Assembly (NCBI GenBank): GCA_031406795.1
Contig: JANOHV010000105.1
Span: 1-14,776 of the forward strand
Direction of reading: 5' to 3'
Source of the DNA: DATDCY01 sp031406795 [NCBI: Candidatus Rokuibacteriota bacterium]
GTDB taxonomy: Bacteria > JAUVQV01
Length of the DNA: 14,776 bases
The notes under the pieces were generated by a model, which was given only the letters and a program-made list of their open reading frames with translations, was not told the origin of the DNA and ran no database searches. Both the position numbers and the translations under genes were made by a program. Of the stretch, positions 7,701 to 14,776 are shown piece after piece. Each line of letters starts with the position of its first letter. Positions within the stretch are counted from its first letter, which is position 1.

Positions 7701-10412
7701 GCGTCAGGACCCCGCAGCCTGCACGGGAACGTCGCGCAACGTCAGGACCCCGCAGCCCGAACGGGAACGATGGGTCCCCTCGTCCCGCCCCGGAACGAGA
7801 TCGTGATCCGCCACGCGAGAGAGCACAACCTCAAGGGCATCGACGTCACCATTCCCCGCGACCGCTTCACCGTCATCACCGGCGTCAGCGGCAGCGGCAA
7901 GAGCACCGTCGCGTTCGACATCCTCTTCAACGAAGGGCAGCGGCGCTACCTCGAATCCCTCAACGCCTACGCGCGGCAGTTCGTGCAGCCCGCCGCGCGC
8001 GCCGAGGTCGACGCCGTCTCGGGGGTGCCGCCGACCGTCGCCATCGAGCAGCGCACCAGCCGCGGCGGACGCAAGAGCACCGTCGCCACGCAGACCGAGA
8101 TCGCCCACTTCCTGCGCCTGCTCTATGCGCGCCTCGGCACGCAGTACTGCCCGGACTGTGACATGCCGATCACCCCGCAGAGTCTCGACGCGATCGCCGC
8201 CGCCGTGCTGAAACGCCACCGCGGACGCCGTGTGGCGCTGCTCGCGCCTCTGGTGACCGCGCGCAAGGGCTATTACACCGACCTGGCGGCCTGGGCGGCC
8301 AAGCAGGGGTTCGCGCATCTGCGCGTCGACGGCGCGCCGACGCCGGTTGTCCCCTGGCCGCGCCTGGACCGATTCCGGGAGCACACGATCGAGTTGCCGG
8401 TCGCCGAGATTGCGGTTTCGCCGCGAGGGGAGGGAGATCTGCGAGCCGGTCTTTCATCCGCGCTCGGGTACGGCAAGGGGGTGGTTCACGTCCTTTCCGC
8501 CGGCACGGAGACACCGGAAATATTCTCGTCGATCCGGGCCTGCCCCAGTTGCGGCCGGGGTTTCCCCGAACCGGACCCCCGGCTGTTTTCGCACAGCACC
8601 AAGCACGGCTGGTGCCCCGCCTGCTACGGGACGGGACTCGCGATCGAGGGCTTCGACGCCGACCAGTCCGGCGAGGAGATCTGGTGGAACGAGTGGTACG
8701 AGGGCTCCGAGCGCGCGTGCACGGTCTGTGCCGGCCGGAGGCTGCGCCCGGAGGCGCTGGCGGTGCGCTTCGCCGGGCGTTCCATCGCGGCGGTCCTCGG
8801 TCTCCCGGTCGAAGCGGTCGAAGCGTTCGTCGGCTCGCTGAAGCTCGATGCGCGTGAGGCCGCGATCGCCCGCGACCTGCTGGCAGAGGTCGGCTCCCGC
8901 CTCGCCTTCCTGCGCCGCGTCGGACTCGGGTACCTCCAGCTCGACCGCGCCGCCCCGACCCTCAGCGGCGGCGAGGCCCAGCGCATTCGACTCGCCGCTC
9001 AGCTCGGATCGAGCCTGCGTGGCGTCTGCTACATCCTCGACGAGCCGACGATCGGCCTGCATGCGCGGGACAACCGCCTGCTCCTCTCGACCCTCAAGGA
9101 ACTCGGGAAGGCCGGGAACACCGTGGTCGTGGTCGAGCACGACGAGGAGACGATCCGCGCCGCCGAGCACCTCATCGACCTGGGTCCGGGAGCCGGCGTC
9201 AACGGCGGCCGCGTCGTCGCCGCCGGGTCGCTGCGGGACCTGCTGCGCTCGAAGGAGTCGGTGACTGCGAGATTTCTGCGCCAACCGCTGGTTCACCCGC
9301 TGCTACCGCCGCGGACCGGCGAGCCGCCGGGGGCGATCGAGGTCCGCGGCGCGCGCCTGCACAACCTGCGCGATCTCACGGTGGCGGTCCCGCTCGGGCG
9401 GCTGGTCTGCGTCACCGGCGTCAGCGGCAGCGGCAAGAGCACGCTGGTCGGCGATGTGCTCCACGGGAACCTGCGGCGTCTGGTCATCGAGCGCCGCCGC
9501 CCGGCGGTCCGGCGCGACGCCCGTCCCCCCGCGAAACCGGCGCGAACCCGCCGTGAGAGCGCAGACGCGCTGCGCGGGTGCGATGCGATCACCGGTTGGG
9601 AGTCGCTCCGGCGGGTGCTCGAAGTCGACCAGACGCCGATCGGCAAGACGCCGCGCTCCTGCCCGGCAACCTACGTCGGCTTCTGGGACGCCGTTCGCCG
9701 CCTCTTCGCGGCCACCCCGGAGGCCAAGATGCGAGGTTGGGGGCCGGGCCGTTTCTCCTTCAACGTCGCGGGCGGGCGCTGCGAGGCCTGCGAGGGGCAG
9801 GGAGTGCGGCGGATCGAGATGAGTTTCCTCCCCGACGTGACCGTGCCCTGCGACGCCTGCCGCGGCGCGCGCTTCGCCCCCGAGACGCTGGCGGCGCGCT
9901 ACCGCGGGCGCACGGTGGCCGAGGTGCTGGCGATGAGCGTCGACGAGGCGGTGGGTTTCTTCGAAGTCCACCCGCCGGTCTACAACGCGCTGCGCCTGCT
10001 CCAGGACGTCGGTCTCGGCTACCTGACCCTCGGCCAGCGCTCGCCATCGCTGAGCGGAGGCGAGGCCCAGCGCATCAAGCTCGTGACCGAACTGGCGCAG
10101 GCCTCCGGCGCCGTTCTCTACCTCCTCGACGAGCCGACGGTCGGGCTGCACATGGCCGACGTGGAAAAGCTCATTCGCGTGCTGCACCGTCTCGTGGACG
10201 CGGGCAACACCGTCGTCGTCATCGAACACAATCTCGACGTCATCGCGGAAGCGGACTGGATCATCGACCTCGGCCCGGAAGGGGGGGCGGCGGGCGGGCG
10301 GGTCGTCGCGTCAGGAACGCCGGCCGCCGTGGCCCGCAAGACGAGACGCTCGCACACCGCGGCGTACCTCGCCCCGTTCCTCAAGGCCAGGAAAGGCGGC
10401 AGCAAGAAGTGA
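4725..10412 (+). CDS. uvrA: Double-length UvrA: two excinuclease A modules fused in one chain
   Basis: 1895 residues, about twice a normal UvrA (~940). Module 1 (1-950) and module 2 (1022-1895) each hold two ABC ATPase halves. Walker A lysines: K41, K654, K1059, K1571, all in [13 protein letters not shown] signatures start at 494, 838, 1413 and 1776. Walker B Asp-Glu pairs: 520/521, 869/870, 1439/1440, 1802/1803. Zinc-type CxxC pairs occur at 272/275 with 296/299, 747/750 with 770/773, 1273/1276 with 1297/1300, and 1686/1689 with 1709/1712. UvrA binds damaged DNA as a dimer and loads UvrB in nucleotide excision repair; this chain could act as a built-in dimer. The insertion-domain interval is 112 residues in module 1 (C299-C411) but 32 in module 2 (C1300-C1332). 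ATG 4725 has GGGAG nearby; an upstream GTG at 4653 lies in promoter DNA. I recall double-length UvrA paralogues being annotated in other Proteobacteria, so the fusion itself may be known. Confidence 0.93.
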   Translation: MRRPGKAILVEGARQNTLKNVTVRLPIGEFTVVTGVSGSGKSSFAFDTVYAEGQRRYVETFSPYARQFLERMDRPRVDRVDGIPPAIAIDQTNPVRTSRSTVGTMTELADHLKLLYARAARLFCGGCGREVHRDSPESIADAVLAARAPGTLRGSAAPQPAPSAPASGAGAASLAARSLTLVTFPVPIPANFTREEIEGHLARQGYTRVRPVGEGALEVVQDRVPLTPENRGRLVDALEAALRVGGGRVALVPVDGDGREGAPRRFSADLHCPDCDRHYADPAPHVFSFNSPVGACPVCRGFGRTIGIDARLVVPDESLTLRGGAIRPWQSGISRECQADLVRLGKKRGVPLDVPWRDLTAAQRGWVLEGEGEWAKDVWYGVRRYFAWLESKAYKMHIRVLLSKYRSYSTCASCGGARLKPEALNWRLGDGKLNLHELTLLPISGCLAFFGALSLPRPLDEAADLLLREIRTRLGYLVDVGLGYLTLDRQSRTLSGGEVQRINLTTALGTSLVNTLFVLDEPSVGLHARDIRRVIGVLQRLRDAGNTLLVVEHDAGIMRAADRILDFGPGPGERGGEVVFFGPPADLRKARRSLTADYLLGRRRVGAGGVPRPPDAATSWLEVIGAAEHNLKGIDVRVPLNRLVCVTGVSGSGKSTLVEDILHRGLRAARGLPVDAPGRHAGLRGHEHLGEVMLVDQSAIGKTTRSNPASYVGALDGVRALFAAEPLSKERGYTAGTFSFNAGTGRCPTCSGTGFEHVEMQFLSDVYLRCPDCDGRRYRPEVLEVKLRGTTSVADVLDLSVTEAMAFFADRADITAALEPLLGVGLGYLKLGQPVPTLSGGEAQRLKLAGHLAWARRKKGGAGRLLLFDEPTTGLHFEDIAVLLGAFRRLIAEGHSLVVIEHNLDVIRAADWVIDLGPEGGDEGGHLVCAGTPADVTACEESRTGAALRETGTFPTDPPHSDGETDFMRTAEGWRGGEVSIGGPEGARWRSAASGPRSLHGNVAQRQDPAARTGTMGPLVPPRNEIVIRHAREHNLKGIDVTIPRDRFTVITGVSGSGKSTVAFDILFNEGQRRYLESLNAYARQFVQPAARAEVDAVSGVPPTVAIEQRTSRGGRKSTVATQTEIAHFLRLLYARLGTQYCPDCDMPITPQSLDAIAAAVLKRHRGRRVALLAPLVTARKGYYTDLAAWAAKQGFAHLRVDGAPTPVVPWPRLDRFREHTIELPVAEIAVSPRGEGDLRAGLSSALGYGKGVVHVLSAGTETPEIFSSIRACPSCGRGFPEPDPRLFSHSTKHGWCPACYGTGLAIEGFDADQSGEEIWWNEWYEGSERACTVCAGRRLRPEALAVRFAGRSIAAVLGLPVEAVEAFVGSLKLDAREAAIARDLLAEVGSRLAFLRRVGLGYLQLDRAAPTLSGGEAQRIRLAAQLGSSLRGVCYILDEPTIGLHARDNRLLLSTLKELGKAGNTVVVVEHDEETIRAAEHLIDLGPGAGVNGGRVVAAGSLRDLLRSKESVTARFLRQPLVHPLLPPRTGEPPGAIEVRGARLHNLRDLTVAVPLGRLVCVTGVSGSGKSTLVGDVLHGNLRRLVIERRRPAVRRDARPPAKPARTRRESADALRGCDAITGWESLRRVLEVDQTPIGKTPRSCPATYVGFWDAVRRLFAATPEAKMRGWGPGRFSFNVAGGRCEACEGQGVRRIEMSFLPDVTVPCDACRGARFAPETLAARYRGRTVAEVLAMSVDEAVGFFEVHPPVYNALRLLQDVGLGYLTLGQRSPSLSGGEAQRIKLVTELAQASGAVLYLLDEPTVGLHMADVEKLIRVLHRLVDAGNTVVVIEHNLDVIAEADWIIDLGPEGGAAGGRVVASGTPAAVARKTRRSHTAAYLAPFLKARKGGSKK
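7635..7769 (+). repeat. Dispersed repeat, copy B, within the uvrA inter-module linker
   Basis: Bases 7635-7731 match the intergenic copy at 1915-2011 at 88 of 97 positions without gaps. The last 30 bases (7702-7731) recur at 7740-7769 with 28 of 30 identical, a part-duplication with period 38. All of it is read in frame as uvrA residues 971-1015, a Gly/Arg/Ala-rich stretch with no UvrA counterpart. An in-frame ATG lies just past it at 7770 and another just before at 7627. Confidence 0.85.
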
Positions 10413-10513
10413 TCAACCGGACTTCTGCCGCACGCTTTTGAGACATCATTTTCCGTAGCCCAGCGAGGTGAGGGCAACGTACACGTAACGCGCTTCGTCT
10501 TTCCGTGCACGTG

Positions 10514-10543
10514 CCGCCCGAGTCGATCGGGAGCGGATTTTTT
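10514..10543 (+). terminator. Intrinsic terminator downstream of uvrA
   Basis: CCGCCCGA (10514-10521), loop GTCGA, then TCGGG, a two-base bulge and CGG (10527-10536), followed by ATTTTTT. The eight-pair stem plus T6 is a classical + strand terminator, about 100 bases after the uvrA stop. Its right half is also the left arm of a large palindromic element. Confidence 0.7.
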
Positions 10544-10647
10544 CGTCTCGGCAAGGCAGCGGGGGAGGGTGCGCGGAGGCGGGCTCGTGCCCGCCGCACA
10601 AGCAGCCCGACCCGCAACGCAGCCGGGGCGAAAAAAGCCCTCCCCAG
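10527..10647. repeat. Palindromic intergenic element, copy P1 (downstream of proA)
   Basis: An imperfect dyad of about 120 bp centred near 10587. At its centre is a perfect 7-bp stem, GGCGGGC-TCGT-GCCCGCC (10578-10595). Flanking boxes are GCAAGGC at 10551 and GCAACGCA at 10614. Mirror-image T6 (10538-10543) and A6 (10631-10636) tracts end the arms. Copy P2 on the other side of proA has the same boxes, order and near-identical spacing. Boundaries are approximate. Confidence 0.7.
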
Positions 10648-10657
10648 CGACCCGGGC
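10631..10657 (-). terminator. Possible intrinsic terminator of proA
   Basis: Read on the - strand, GCCC (10657-10654) and GGGC (10640-10637) form a short stem directly before T6 (10636-10631), starting one base after the proA stop. The stem is only four certain pairs, but it belongs to the right arm of palindrome P1, which gives it extra structure. Confidence 0.4.
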
Positions 10658-11914
10658 CTATTCTCTTGTCTGGCCGTCGCCGAAAACGACGAACTTGCTG
10701 CAGGTCAATTCCTCGAGTCCCATCGGACCCCGGGCGTGGAGTTTCTGCGTGGAGATCCCCATTTCGGCGCCGAGGCCGTACTGGAATCCGTCGGAGAACC
10801 GCGTCGAGGCGTTGACGATGACCGACGAGGAGTCGACTTCGGCGACGAAGCGCAGCGCCCGGGCGTAGTCCCTGGTGACGATGGCGTCGGTGTGCATCGA
10901 GCCGTAACGCGCGATGTGCTCCATCGCTTCCTCCAGCGAGCCGACGACCTTCACGGCGAGGATCAGCTCGAGGAACTCCTTGCCGAAATCCTCGGGTATT
11001 GCGGCTTTCACCCACGGGGCAAGTTTCTTCGTCCGCGCGCAGCCGCGGATCTCGACGCCGGCCTTGCGGTACGCCGGGAGCATCTTCTTGAAGAACGCCG
11101 GGGCGATCTTCTCGTGCACGAGCAGCGTCTCCATCGCGTTGCAGACCCCCGGGCGCTGCACCTTGGCGTTGAAGCAGACCTTGACCGCCATCGGGATGTC
11201 GGCCGCCTCGTCGACAAAGGTGTGGCAGACCCCCTCGTAGTGGAAGATCACCGGGATCGTCGAGCCCTCGACGACGGCGCGGATCAGCTCCTTGCCGCCG
11301 CGCGGGATGACCAGGTCGATCACGGAGTCGAGCTTGAGCAGCTGGGCCACCGCTTTTCTGTCGGTGGTCGGCAGCATCGTCACGGCGGCCGCCGGCAGAC
11401 CCGCCTCCTCCAGCGAGTGGGCGGCGAGGCGGGCGAGCGCCATGCTCGAGTGGAAGGCCTCCGAGCCGCCGCGCAGAATTACGGCGTTGCCGGACTTGAT
11501 GCACAGCCCCGCCGCGTCGCACGTCACGTTCGGGCGCGCCTCGTAGATGATTGCGATGACGCCGAGCGGCACGCGCATCCGGCCGACGCGCAGTCCGTTC
11601 GGACGCACGGTCATCCGGGTGATCTCGCCGACGGGGTCGGGCAGCGCGGCGATCTCGCGCAGGCCCTGGGCGATGGCCGCGAGTCGTTTCGCGTCGAGCA
11701 GCAGCCGATCCTGCATGGCCGGCGGGAGTCCGCGCCGCCTGGCCTCGGCGAGGTCCCGGGCGTTCGCTTCGAGCACCGGGCCGCCTTCGTTTTCCAGCCG
11801 GCGCGCGTAGGCGAGCAGCGCCGCGTTCTTCTCGCCGGTCGACGCCCCGGCAATGCGCCGGGCGGCCGCCTTTGCGGTTGATGCCAGTTCGAGCACGCTC
11901 TGCGCCTTCGCCAT
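10658..11914 (-). CDS. proA: Glutamate-5-semialdehyde dehydrogenase (gamma-glutamyl phosphate reductase)
   Basis: 418 residues, the usual ProA length. It performs the NADPH-dependent reduction of gamma-glutamyl phosphate, the second step of proline synthesis, in the cytoplasm. Diagnostic stretches: VPLGVIAIIYEARPNVT, IKSGNAVILRGGSEAFHSS, FHYEGVCHTFVD, and the catalytic cysteine C258 in VQRPGVCNAMETLLVH, then NASTRFSDGFQYGLGAEMGIST and the closing RGPMGLEELT. ATG 11914 is chosen because GGGAGG lies five bases upstream; an earlier in-frame start at 11968 would run through the palindromic element P2. It follows proB in the same direction but is separated by 164 bases containing P2, and ends at palindrome P1 facing uvrA. 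All key residues seem intact. Confidence 0.97.
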   Translation of the reverse strand: MAKAQSVLELASTAKAAARRIAGASTGEKNAALLAYARRLENEGGPVLEANARDLAEARRRGLPPAMQDRLLLDAKRLAAIAQGLREIAALPDPVGEITRMTVRPNGLRVGRMRVPLGVIAIIYEARPNVTCDAAGLCIKSGNAVILRGGSEAFHSSMALARLAAHSLEEAGLPAAAVTMLPTTDRKAVAQLLKLDSVIDLVIPRGGKELIRAVVEGSTIPVIFHYEGVCHTFVDEAADIPMAVKVCFNAKVQRPGVCNAMETLLVHEKIAPAFFKKMLPAYRKAGVEIRGCARTKKLAPWVKAAIPEDFGKEFLELILAVKVVGSLEEAMEHIARYGSMHTDAIVTRDYARALRFVAEVDSSSVIVNASTRFSDGFQYGLGAEMGISTQKLHARGPMGLEELTCSKFVVFGDGQTRE

Positions 11915-11926
11915 GTCCGCCTCCCT

Positions 11927-12053
11927 GGCAGGGCGCTGAAAAAGGCCCATCTGTTGCGTTGCGCTCACCCCGGCTCACTGCGGCGTGCACGAGCACGCCT
12001 CATTCGCCGGGTTTTCGCCCGCCTTGCAGCTGGACCTTTCTGAGCACCCTGCC
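11927..12053. repeat. Palindromic intergenic element, copy P2 (between proB and proA)
   Basis: A 127-bp imperfect dyad exactly centred on 11990. Outer 19-base arms (11927-11945 and 12035-12053) pair at 16 positions. The centre is a perfect 7-bp stem, GGCGTGC-ACGA-GCACGCC (11982-11999). Read on the - strand, the boxes GCAAGGC, the central hairpin and GCAACGCA match P1 in order and spacing. It occupies nearly the whole proB-proA gap and stops just short of the proA ribosome site. Confidence 0.8.
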
Positions 12054-12078
12054 CATCGTATGGGTTTCCAGCAACCTG

Positions 12079-13245
12079 TTATTGATGTTCGTCGGCACCG
12101 ATCGTCTCCGTCACGACCAGCTCGTTTCGGTGTACCACCTCGTCCTCGCGGTGACAACCGAGGCAGCGCACGCGCTCGGTCGTCAGACCCTTGATGCCGC
12201 CGATTTCGGCCGCGCTGTAGCGCGTCAGGCCGCGCGCGATCTCCCGTCCGTCGGCGCCGACGATCCGCACCGGGTCGCCGGCCGCGAACTCGCCGCGCGT
12301 GCCGGTCACGCCGGCGGGCAACAGGCTCTTGCCGCCGCGCAGCAGCGCCTTGGCCGCACCCGCATCGACGAGGATGTCGCCGGCGGCGGCGAGGGTGTGC
12401 CGGATCCAGTGCTTCTTGCCCGCGAGTCGTCGCCCCGCCGGGAGGAAGACGGTGCCGAGCGCCTCGCCGGCGAGCAGACGCCCGATGTTCCCCGCGTCCT
12501 GCCCCGAAGCGATCGCCATCGGAATGCCGTAGTCGTTCACGCGGCGCGCGGCGATGAGCTTGGTGCGCATGCCGCCGGTGCCGACGCTCGAGGAGGTGCC
12601 GCCGGCGCTCGCCAGCAACGCGGCGGTCACGCCGCGCACCGTCGGGATGAGCTCGGAGTCCGGGTCGTTGCGCGGGTCCCCGGTGTAGAGGCCCTCGACG
12701 TCCGAGAGGAGCACCAGCAGGTCCGCGCCGACGAGCACGGCAACGGTCGCCGAGAGCGTGTCGTTGTCGCCCACGCGCAGTTCATCGACCGCGACCGTGT
12801 CGTTCTCGTTGATCACCGGGACCACCCGGTACTCCAGCAGGGTAGCCAGCGTATTCTGAGCGTTGATGAAGCGCCGCCGGTCGGCGAGGTCGCCGCCGGT
12901 GAGCAGTACCTGGGCGACCTGCAGCCCGTGGCGGCGGAAAGCCTGTTCCCAGGCGGCCATCAGGTAACCCTGGCCGACGGCGGCCGCGGCCTGCTTCTCG
13001 GGTATGGAGCGGGGGCGCCGCGGCAGCTTCAGCCGCGCCGACCCGGCCGCGACGGCCCCGGAGGTGACGACGACCGGCTGGCCGCCTCGCGCCGCGAAGC
13101 CCGCGATCCCGTCGGCGAGCGCGTCGATCTTGCCGAGGCTGAGGGTTCGCTCCTCGGTGACCAGGCTCGAACCGACCTTGAAGACGACCCGGCCGACGGG
13201 CCCGACTTCGCGGACACGGGAACGGGCCACGGTCGATCGCTTCAC
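12079..13245 (-). CDS. proB: Glutamate 5-kinase with C-terminal PUA domain
   Basis: 388 residues. It phosphorylates glutamate with ATP, the first and normally proline-inhibited step of proline synthesis. The amino-acid-kinase domain (about 18-275) shows VVFKVGSSLV, VVVTSGAVAAG, QVLLTGGDL with INAQNTLATLL, VPVINENDTVAVDEL, GDNDTLSATVAVLVGADLLVLLSDVEGLYTGDP and GTGGMRTKLIAA. Residues from about 300 form a PUA domain (DAGAAKALLRGGKSLLPAGV, GDPVRIVGADGREIARGL), as in the long E. coli-type enzyme. Start GTG 13245 overlaps the obg stop by four bases (GTGA), so translation is probably coupled. A slightly later in-frame start at a Val codon cannot be excluded, since the first 15 residues are poorly conserved in the family. 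The partner enzyme ProA is encoded downstream after a palindromic repeat. Confidence 0.96.
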   Translation of the reverse strand: MKRSTVARSRVREVGPVGRVVFKVGSSLVTEERTLSLGKIDALADGIAGFAARGGQPVVVTSGAVAAGSARLKLPRRPRSIPEKQAAAAVGQGYLMAAWEQAFRRHGLQVAQVLLTGGDLADRRRFINAQNTLATLLEYRVVPVINENDTVAVDELRVGDNDTLSATVAVLVGADLLVLLSDVEGLYTGDPRNDPDSELIPTVRGVTAALLASAGGTSSSVGTGGMRTKLIAARRVNDYGIPMAIASGQDAGNIGRLLAGEALGTVFLPAGRRLAGKKHWIRHTLAAAGDILVDAGAAKALLRGGKSLLPAGVTGTRGEFAAGDPVRIVGADGREIARGLTRYSAAEIGGIKGLTTERVRCLGCHREDEVVHRNELVVTETIGADEHQ

Positions 13246-14303
13246 GCCTTCTTCGGCCCGCGTCGGACCGGACGCGCGGCCGCCTCCTTTTCGCGCTCGG
13301 CGCGCTCGATCGCGTCGAGTGTCTGCTTCGTGGTGTAGACCAGTTCCTTGAGCCCCTGGCGCGTCGCCGCCGAAATGACGTGGCAGGGGATGCGCCGGCG
13401 TTTCGCGAAGGCCAGCAGTTTCTTGAGGTTTTGCGCCGCCTCGGGGATGTCCGCCTTGTTCGCCACCAGCAGCTGCGGCTTCTTTTCGAGTCCTCCCCCG
13501 AAGCCGGCGAGTTCGGCGTTGATCGCGCGATACTCCTCGACCGGGTCGCGGCCGGTGTCCGGCGAGAGGTCCACGAGGTGCAGCAGCAGCTTCGTGCGCG
13601 CCAGGTGGCGGAGAAAGCGGGTACCGAGCCCGGCGCCGTGCGAAGCCCCCGGGATCAGGCCGGGAACGTCGGCGACGACGAAGCTCTCCCCCTCCTCGAG
13701 GCGCACGACGCCCAGGTGCGGCGTCAGGGTTGTGAAGGGATAGTCGGCGATCTTCGGTTTGGCCGAGGAGATCGTCGAGATCAGCGTGCTCTTGCCCGCA
13801 TTGGGGAAGCCGACGATGCCGACATCCGCGAGCAGTTTGAGCTCGAAGACGAGTTCGAACTCCTCCCCTTCCTCCCCCGGCTGCGTCTTGCGCGGCGCCT
13901 GGTTGGTCGCCGAGACGAAGTGCGCGTTGCCCAGGCCGCCGCGGCCGCCCTTCGCGACGATCACCCGCTGGCCGGGCTCGACGAGGTCGGCGATCACCTC
14001 CCCGGTGGCCTTGATGCGCACCAGGGTGCCTTGCGGGACCGGCAGGACAATGTCCTCCTCAGCCGCGCCGGAGGACCTGCTGCCGCGGCCGTGCCCGCCG
14101 TGCTTGGCGAAGGCGTGAGGCCGGAAGCGATAATCCACCAGCGTCCTGATGTGGGGATTGGCTTCGACGATGATGTCCGCTCCCTTGCCGCCGTTGCCGC
14201 CGTCGGGTCCCCCCAGCGGGATGTACTTCTCCCGGCGGAAGCTGCAGCAGCCTTTGCCGCCATGGCCGGCCCGGACGTGTATGGTGACCTCATCGACAAA
14301 CAT
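13242..14303 (-). CDS. obg: Obg-family ribosome-assembly GTPase (ObgE/CgtA)
   Basis: 353 residues. It is an essential GTPase that works on the large ribosomal subunit and in stress and replication control. The glycine-rich Obg fold fills residues 1-158 (FVDEVTIHVRAGHGGKGCCSFRREKYIPLGGPDGGNGGKGAD, VAKGGRGGLGNAHF). The G domain follows: G1 GFPNAGKST (165-173, K171), switch I DYPFTTL, G3 DVPGLI, G4 NKAD and G5 near VISA. The C-terminus is a short basic tail rich in Ala and Arg rather than a full TGS-like domain, which is usual for many proteobacterial versions. ATG 14303 has AAGGAG four bases upstream. It sits after rpmA, the standard order, but behind a strong terminator-like hairpin, and overlaps proB by four bases. 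Confidence 0.97.
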   Translation of the reverse strand: MFVDEVTIHVRAGHGGKGCCSFRREKYIPLGGPDGGNGGKGADIIVEANPHIRTLVDYRFRPHAFAKHGGHGRGSRSSGAAEEDIVLPVPQGTLVRIKATGEVIADLVEPGQRVIVAKGGRGGLGNAHFVSATNQAPRKTQPGEEGEEFELVFELKLLADVGIVGFPNAGKSTLISTISSAKPKIADYPFTTLTPHLGVVRLEEGESFVVADVPGLIPGASHGAGLGTRFLRHLARTKLLLHLVDLSPDTGRDPVEEYRAINAELAGFGGGLEKKPQLLVANKADIPEAAQNLKKLLAFAKRRRIPCHVISAATRQGLKELVYTTKQTLDAIERAEREKEAAARPVRRGPKKA

Positions 14304-14313
14304 CGTTCTCCTT

Positions 14314-14350
14314 AAAAACGAACGAGGCGTGCCCTGGTGGACACGCCTCG
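14314..14350 (-). terminator. Terminator/attenuator hairpin between rpmA and obg
   Basis: On the - strand a perfect 9-bp stem, CGAGGCGTG (14350-14342) and CACGCCTCG (14331-14323), with a 10-base loop, is followed by TTCGTTTTT. The T-tract abuts the obg ribosome site AAGGAG. It should cut or reduce transcription passing from the ribosomal protein genes into obg-proB-proA. Confidence 0.75.
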
Positions 14351-14387
14351 GTGCGTTCTGTCGGCGGTTGAGCCGCCGGGGCCGGTA

Positions 14388-14642
14388 CTAGACCGCCTCG
14401 ATACCGATGAGCTTGCGGCCGCCCGCGATGACGCGGAAGACCACCTTGCCCTGAATCTTGGCGAAAAGCGTGCAGTCACGCCCCATGCCGACATTCGGCC
14501 CGGGGTGGTAGACGGTGCCGTGCTGGCGCACCAGAATGCTCCCCGCGGTGACCGTCTGTCCGCCGTAGCGCTTGATGCCGAGCCGCTGGCCTTCGCTGTC
14601 GCGGCCATTGCGGGAGGCGCCTTGTCCTTTTTTATGAGCCAT
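14388..14642 (-). CDS. rpmA: Large-subunit ribosomal protein bL27
   Basis: 84 residues, full length. The start [16 protein letters not shown] is the highly conserved L27 opening without the N-terminal leader found in Firmicutes, and [41 protein letters not shown] is the family core. The flexible N-terminal tail reaches the peptidyl-transferase centre of the 50S subunit. It follows rplU by 12 bases with a GGAGAGG-type ribosome site and precedes obg, the usual L21-L27-Obg order. Identification is unambiguous. Confidence 0.98.
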   Translation of the reverse strand: MAHKKGQGASRNGRDSEGQRLGIKRYGGQTVTAGSILVRQHGTVYHPGPNVGMGRDCTLFAKIQGKVVFRVIAGGRKLIGIEAV

Positions 14643-14654
14643 GGTCCTCTCCCC

Positions 14655-14776
14655 TTACGCGACGGTGATCCCGCTGATCTTCACGCGGGTGTAGTGCTGA
14701 CGGTGGCCGGTCTTGCGCCGCATGTTCTTGCGCTTCTTGAACTTGAAGACGATGATCTTCGGCCCCTTCACCGGGT
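14655..14776 (-). CDS. rplU: Large-subunit ribosomal protein bL21, 3' end only
   Basis: The last 39 codons plus a TAA stop, cut by the window edge (two bases of a further codon remain). The sequence [17 protein letters not shown], then [19 protein letters not shown], is the conserved C-terminus of L21, a 23S rRNA-binding protein. It is the first visible gene of the leftward operon. The operon promoter lies beyond the window. Confidence 0.95.
   Translation of the reverse strand, partial: PVKGPKIIVFKFKKRKNMRRKTGHRQHYTRVKISGITVA

Noticed and set aside
7635-7769. CRISPR-like or tandem-repeat array in the uvrA linker
   Set aside because: Only two copies of the 30-bp unit, with an 8-base spacer; no array and no cas genes.
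10505-11881. 458-codon + strand open frame opposite proA
   Set aside because: It runs through terminator P1 and antisense to a fully conserved ProA; no family features.
11915-11968. Upstream start adding 18 residues to ProA
   Set aside because: It would be coded by the arm of palindrome P2; the later ATG 11914 has a strong ribosome site and gives the normal length.
10446-11996. 516-codon - strand frame overlapping proA in another phase
   Set aside because: Arg/Gly-rich out-of-phase translation of proA and its flanking repeats; the true frame carries the catalytic motifs.
11872-13338. 488-codon + strand open frame opposite proB
   Set aside because: It is antisense to a complete ProB and palindrome P2; Arg/Ala/Asp-rich shadow translation.

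Overview
The window is a GC-rich (about two-thirds GC by eye), densely coded bacterial chromosome segment. The order rplU-rpmA-obg-proB-proA, an arsenic operon of the ArsC/Acr3 type with thioredoxin and CcdA-like partners, and intergenic palindromes of a kind I remember from Desulfuromonadales-type genomes together suggest a deltaproteobacterium of the Geobacter/Desulfuromonas sort. This placement is an inference from synteny and style, not a database match.

Left part (1-4082, + strand): a probable arsenic-resistance and thiol-redox operon. It holds the 3' end of a thioredoxin-coupled arsenate reductase (arsC), a 77-aa CxxC glutaredoxin-like protein, a membrane-anchored thioredoxin-fold protein, a CcdA/DsbD-type (possibly ArsG-type) membrane protein, and the arsenite exporter acr3. 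An unfamiliar 197-aa protein with an apparent transglutaminase-like Cys-His-Asp triad follows, then a short orphan ORF. In the likely division of work, ArsC reduces arsenate, the thioredoxin-like proteins and the CcdA-like protein supply or relay electrons, and Acr3 expels arsenite.

Middle (4090-10412): a c-di-GMP-type PilZ protein on the - strand, with a recognisable sigma70 promoter. It is divergent from a very large gene (1895 aa) encoding two complete UvrA excinuclease modules in one chain (four ABC cassettes). The linker between the modules contains a 97-bp sequence also found, 88/97 identical and without gaps, in the gap between the CcdA-like gene and acr3, plus a second 30-bp part-copy.

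Right part (10413-14776, - strand): the ribosomal/proline operon rplU (partial)-rpmA-obg-proB-proA, reading leftward and convergent with uvrA. A strong hairpin plus T-tract lies between rpmA and obg, and obg/proB overlap by 4 bp. proA is bracketed by two large palindromic elements (about 10527-10647 and 11927-12053). Their central 23-bp cores differ at only two positions, and those two positions pair with each other. The first element also appears to serve as a back-to-back terminator for uvrA and proA.

No rRNA, tRNA, CRISPR array, transposase or integrase was seen, and no gene-free stretch exceeds 300 bases.
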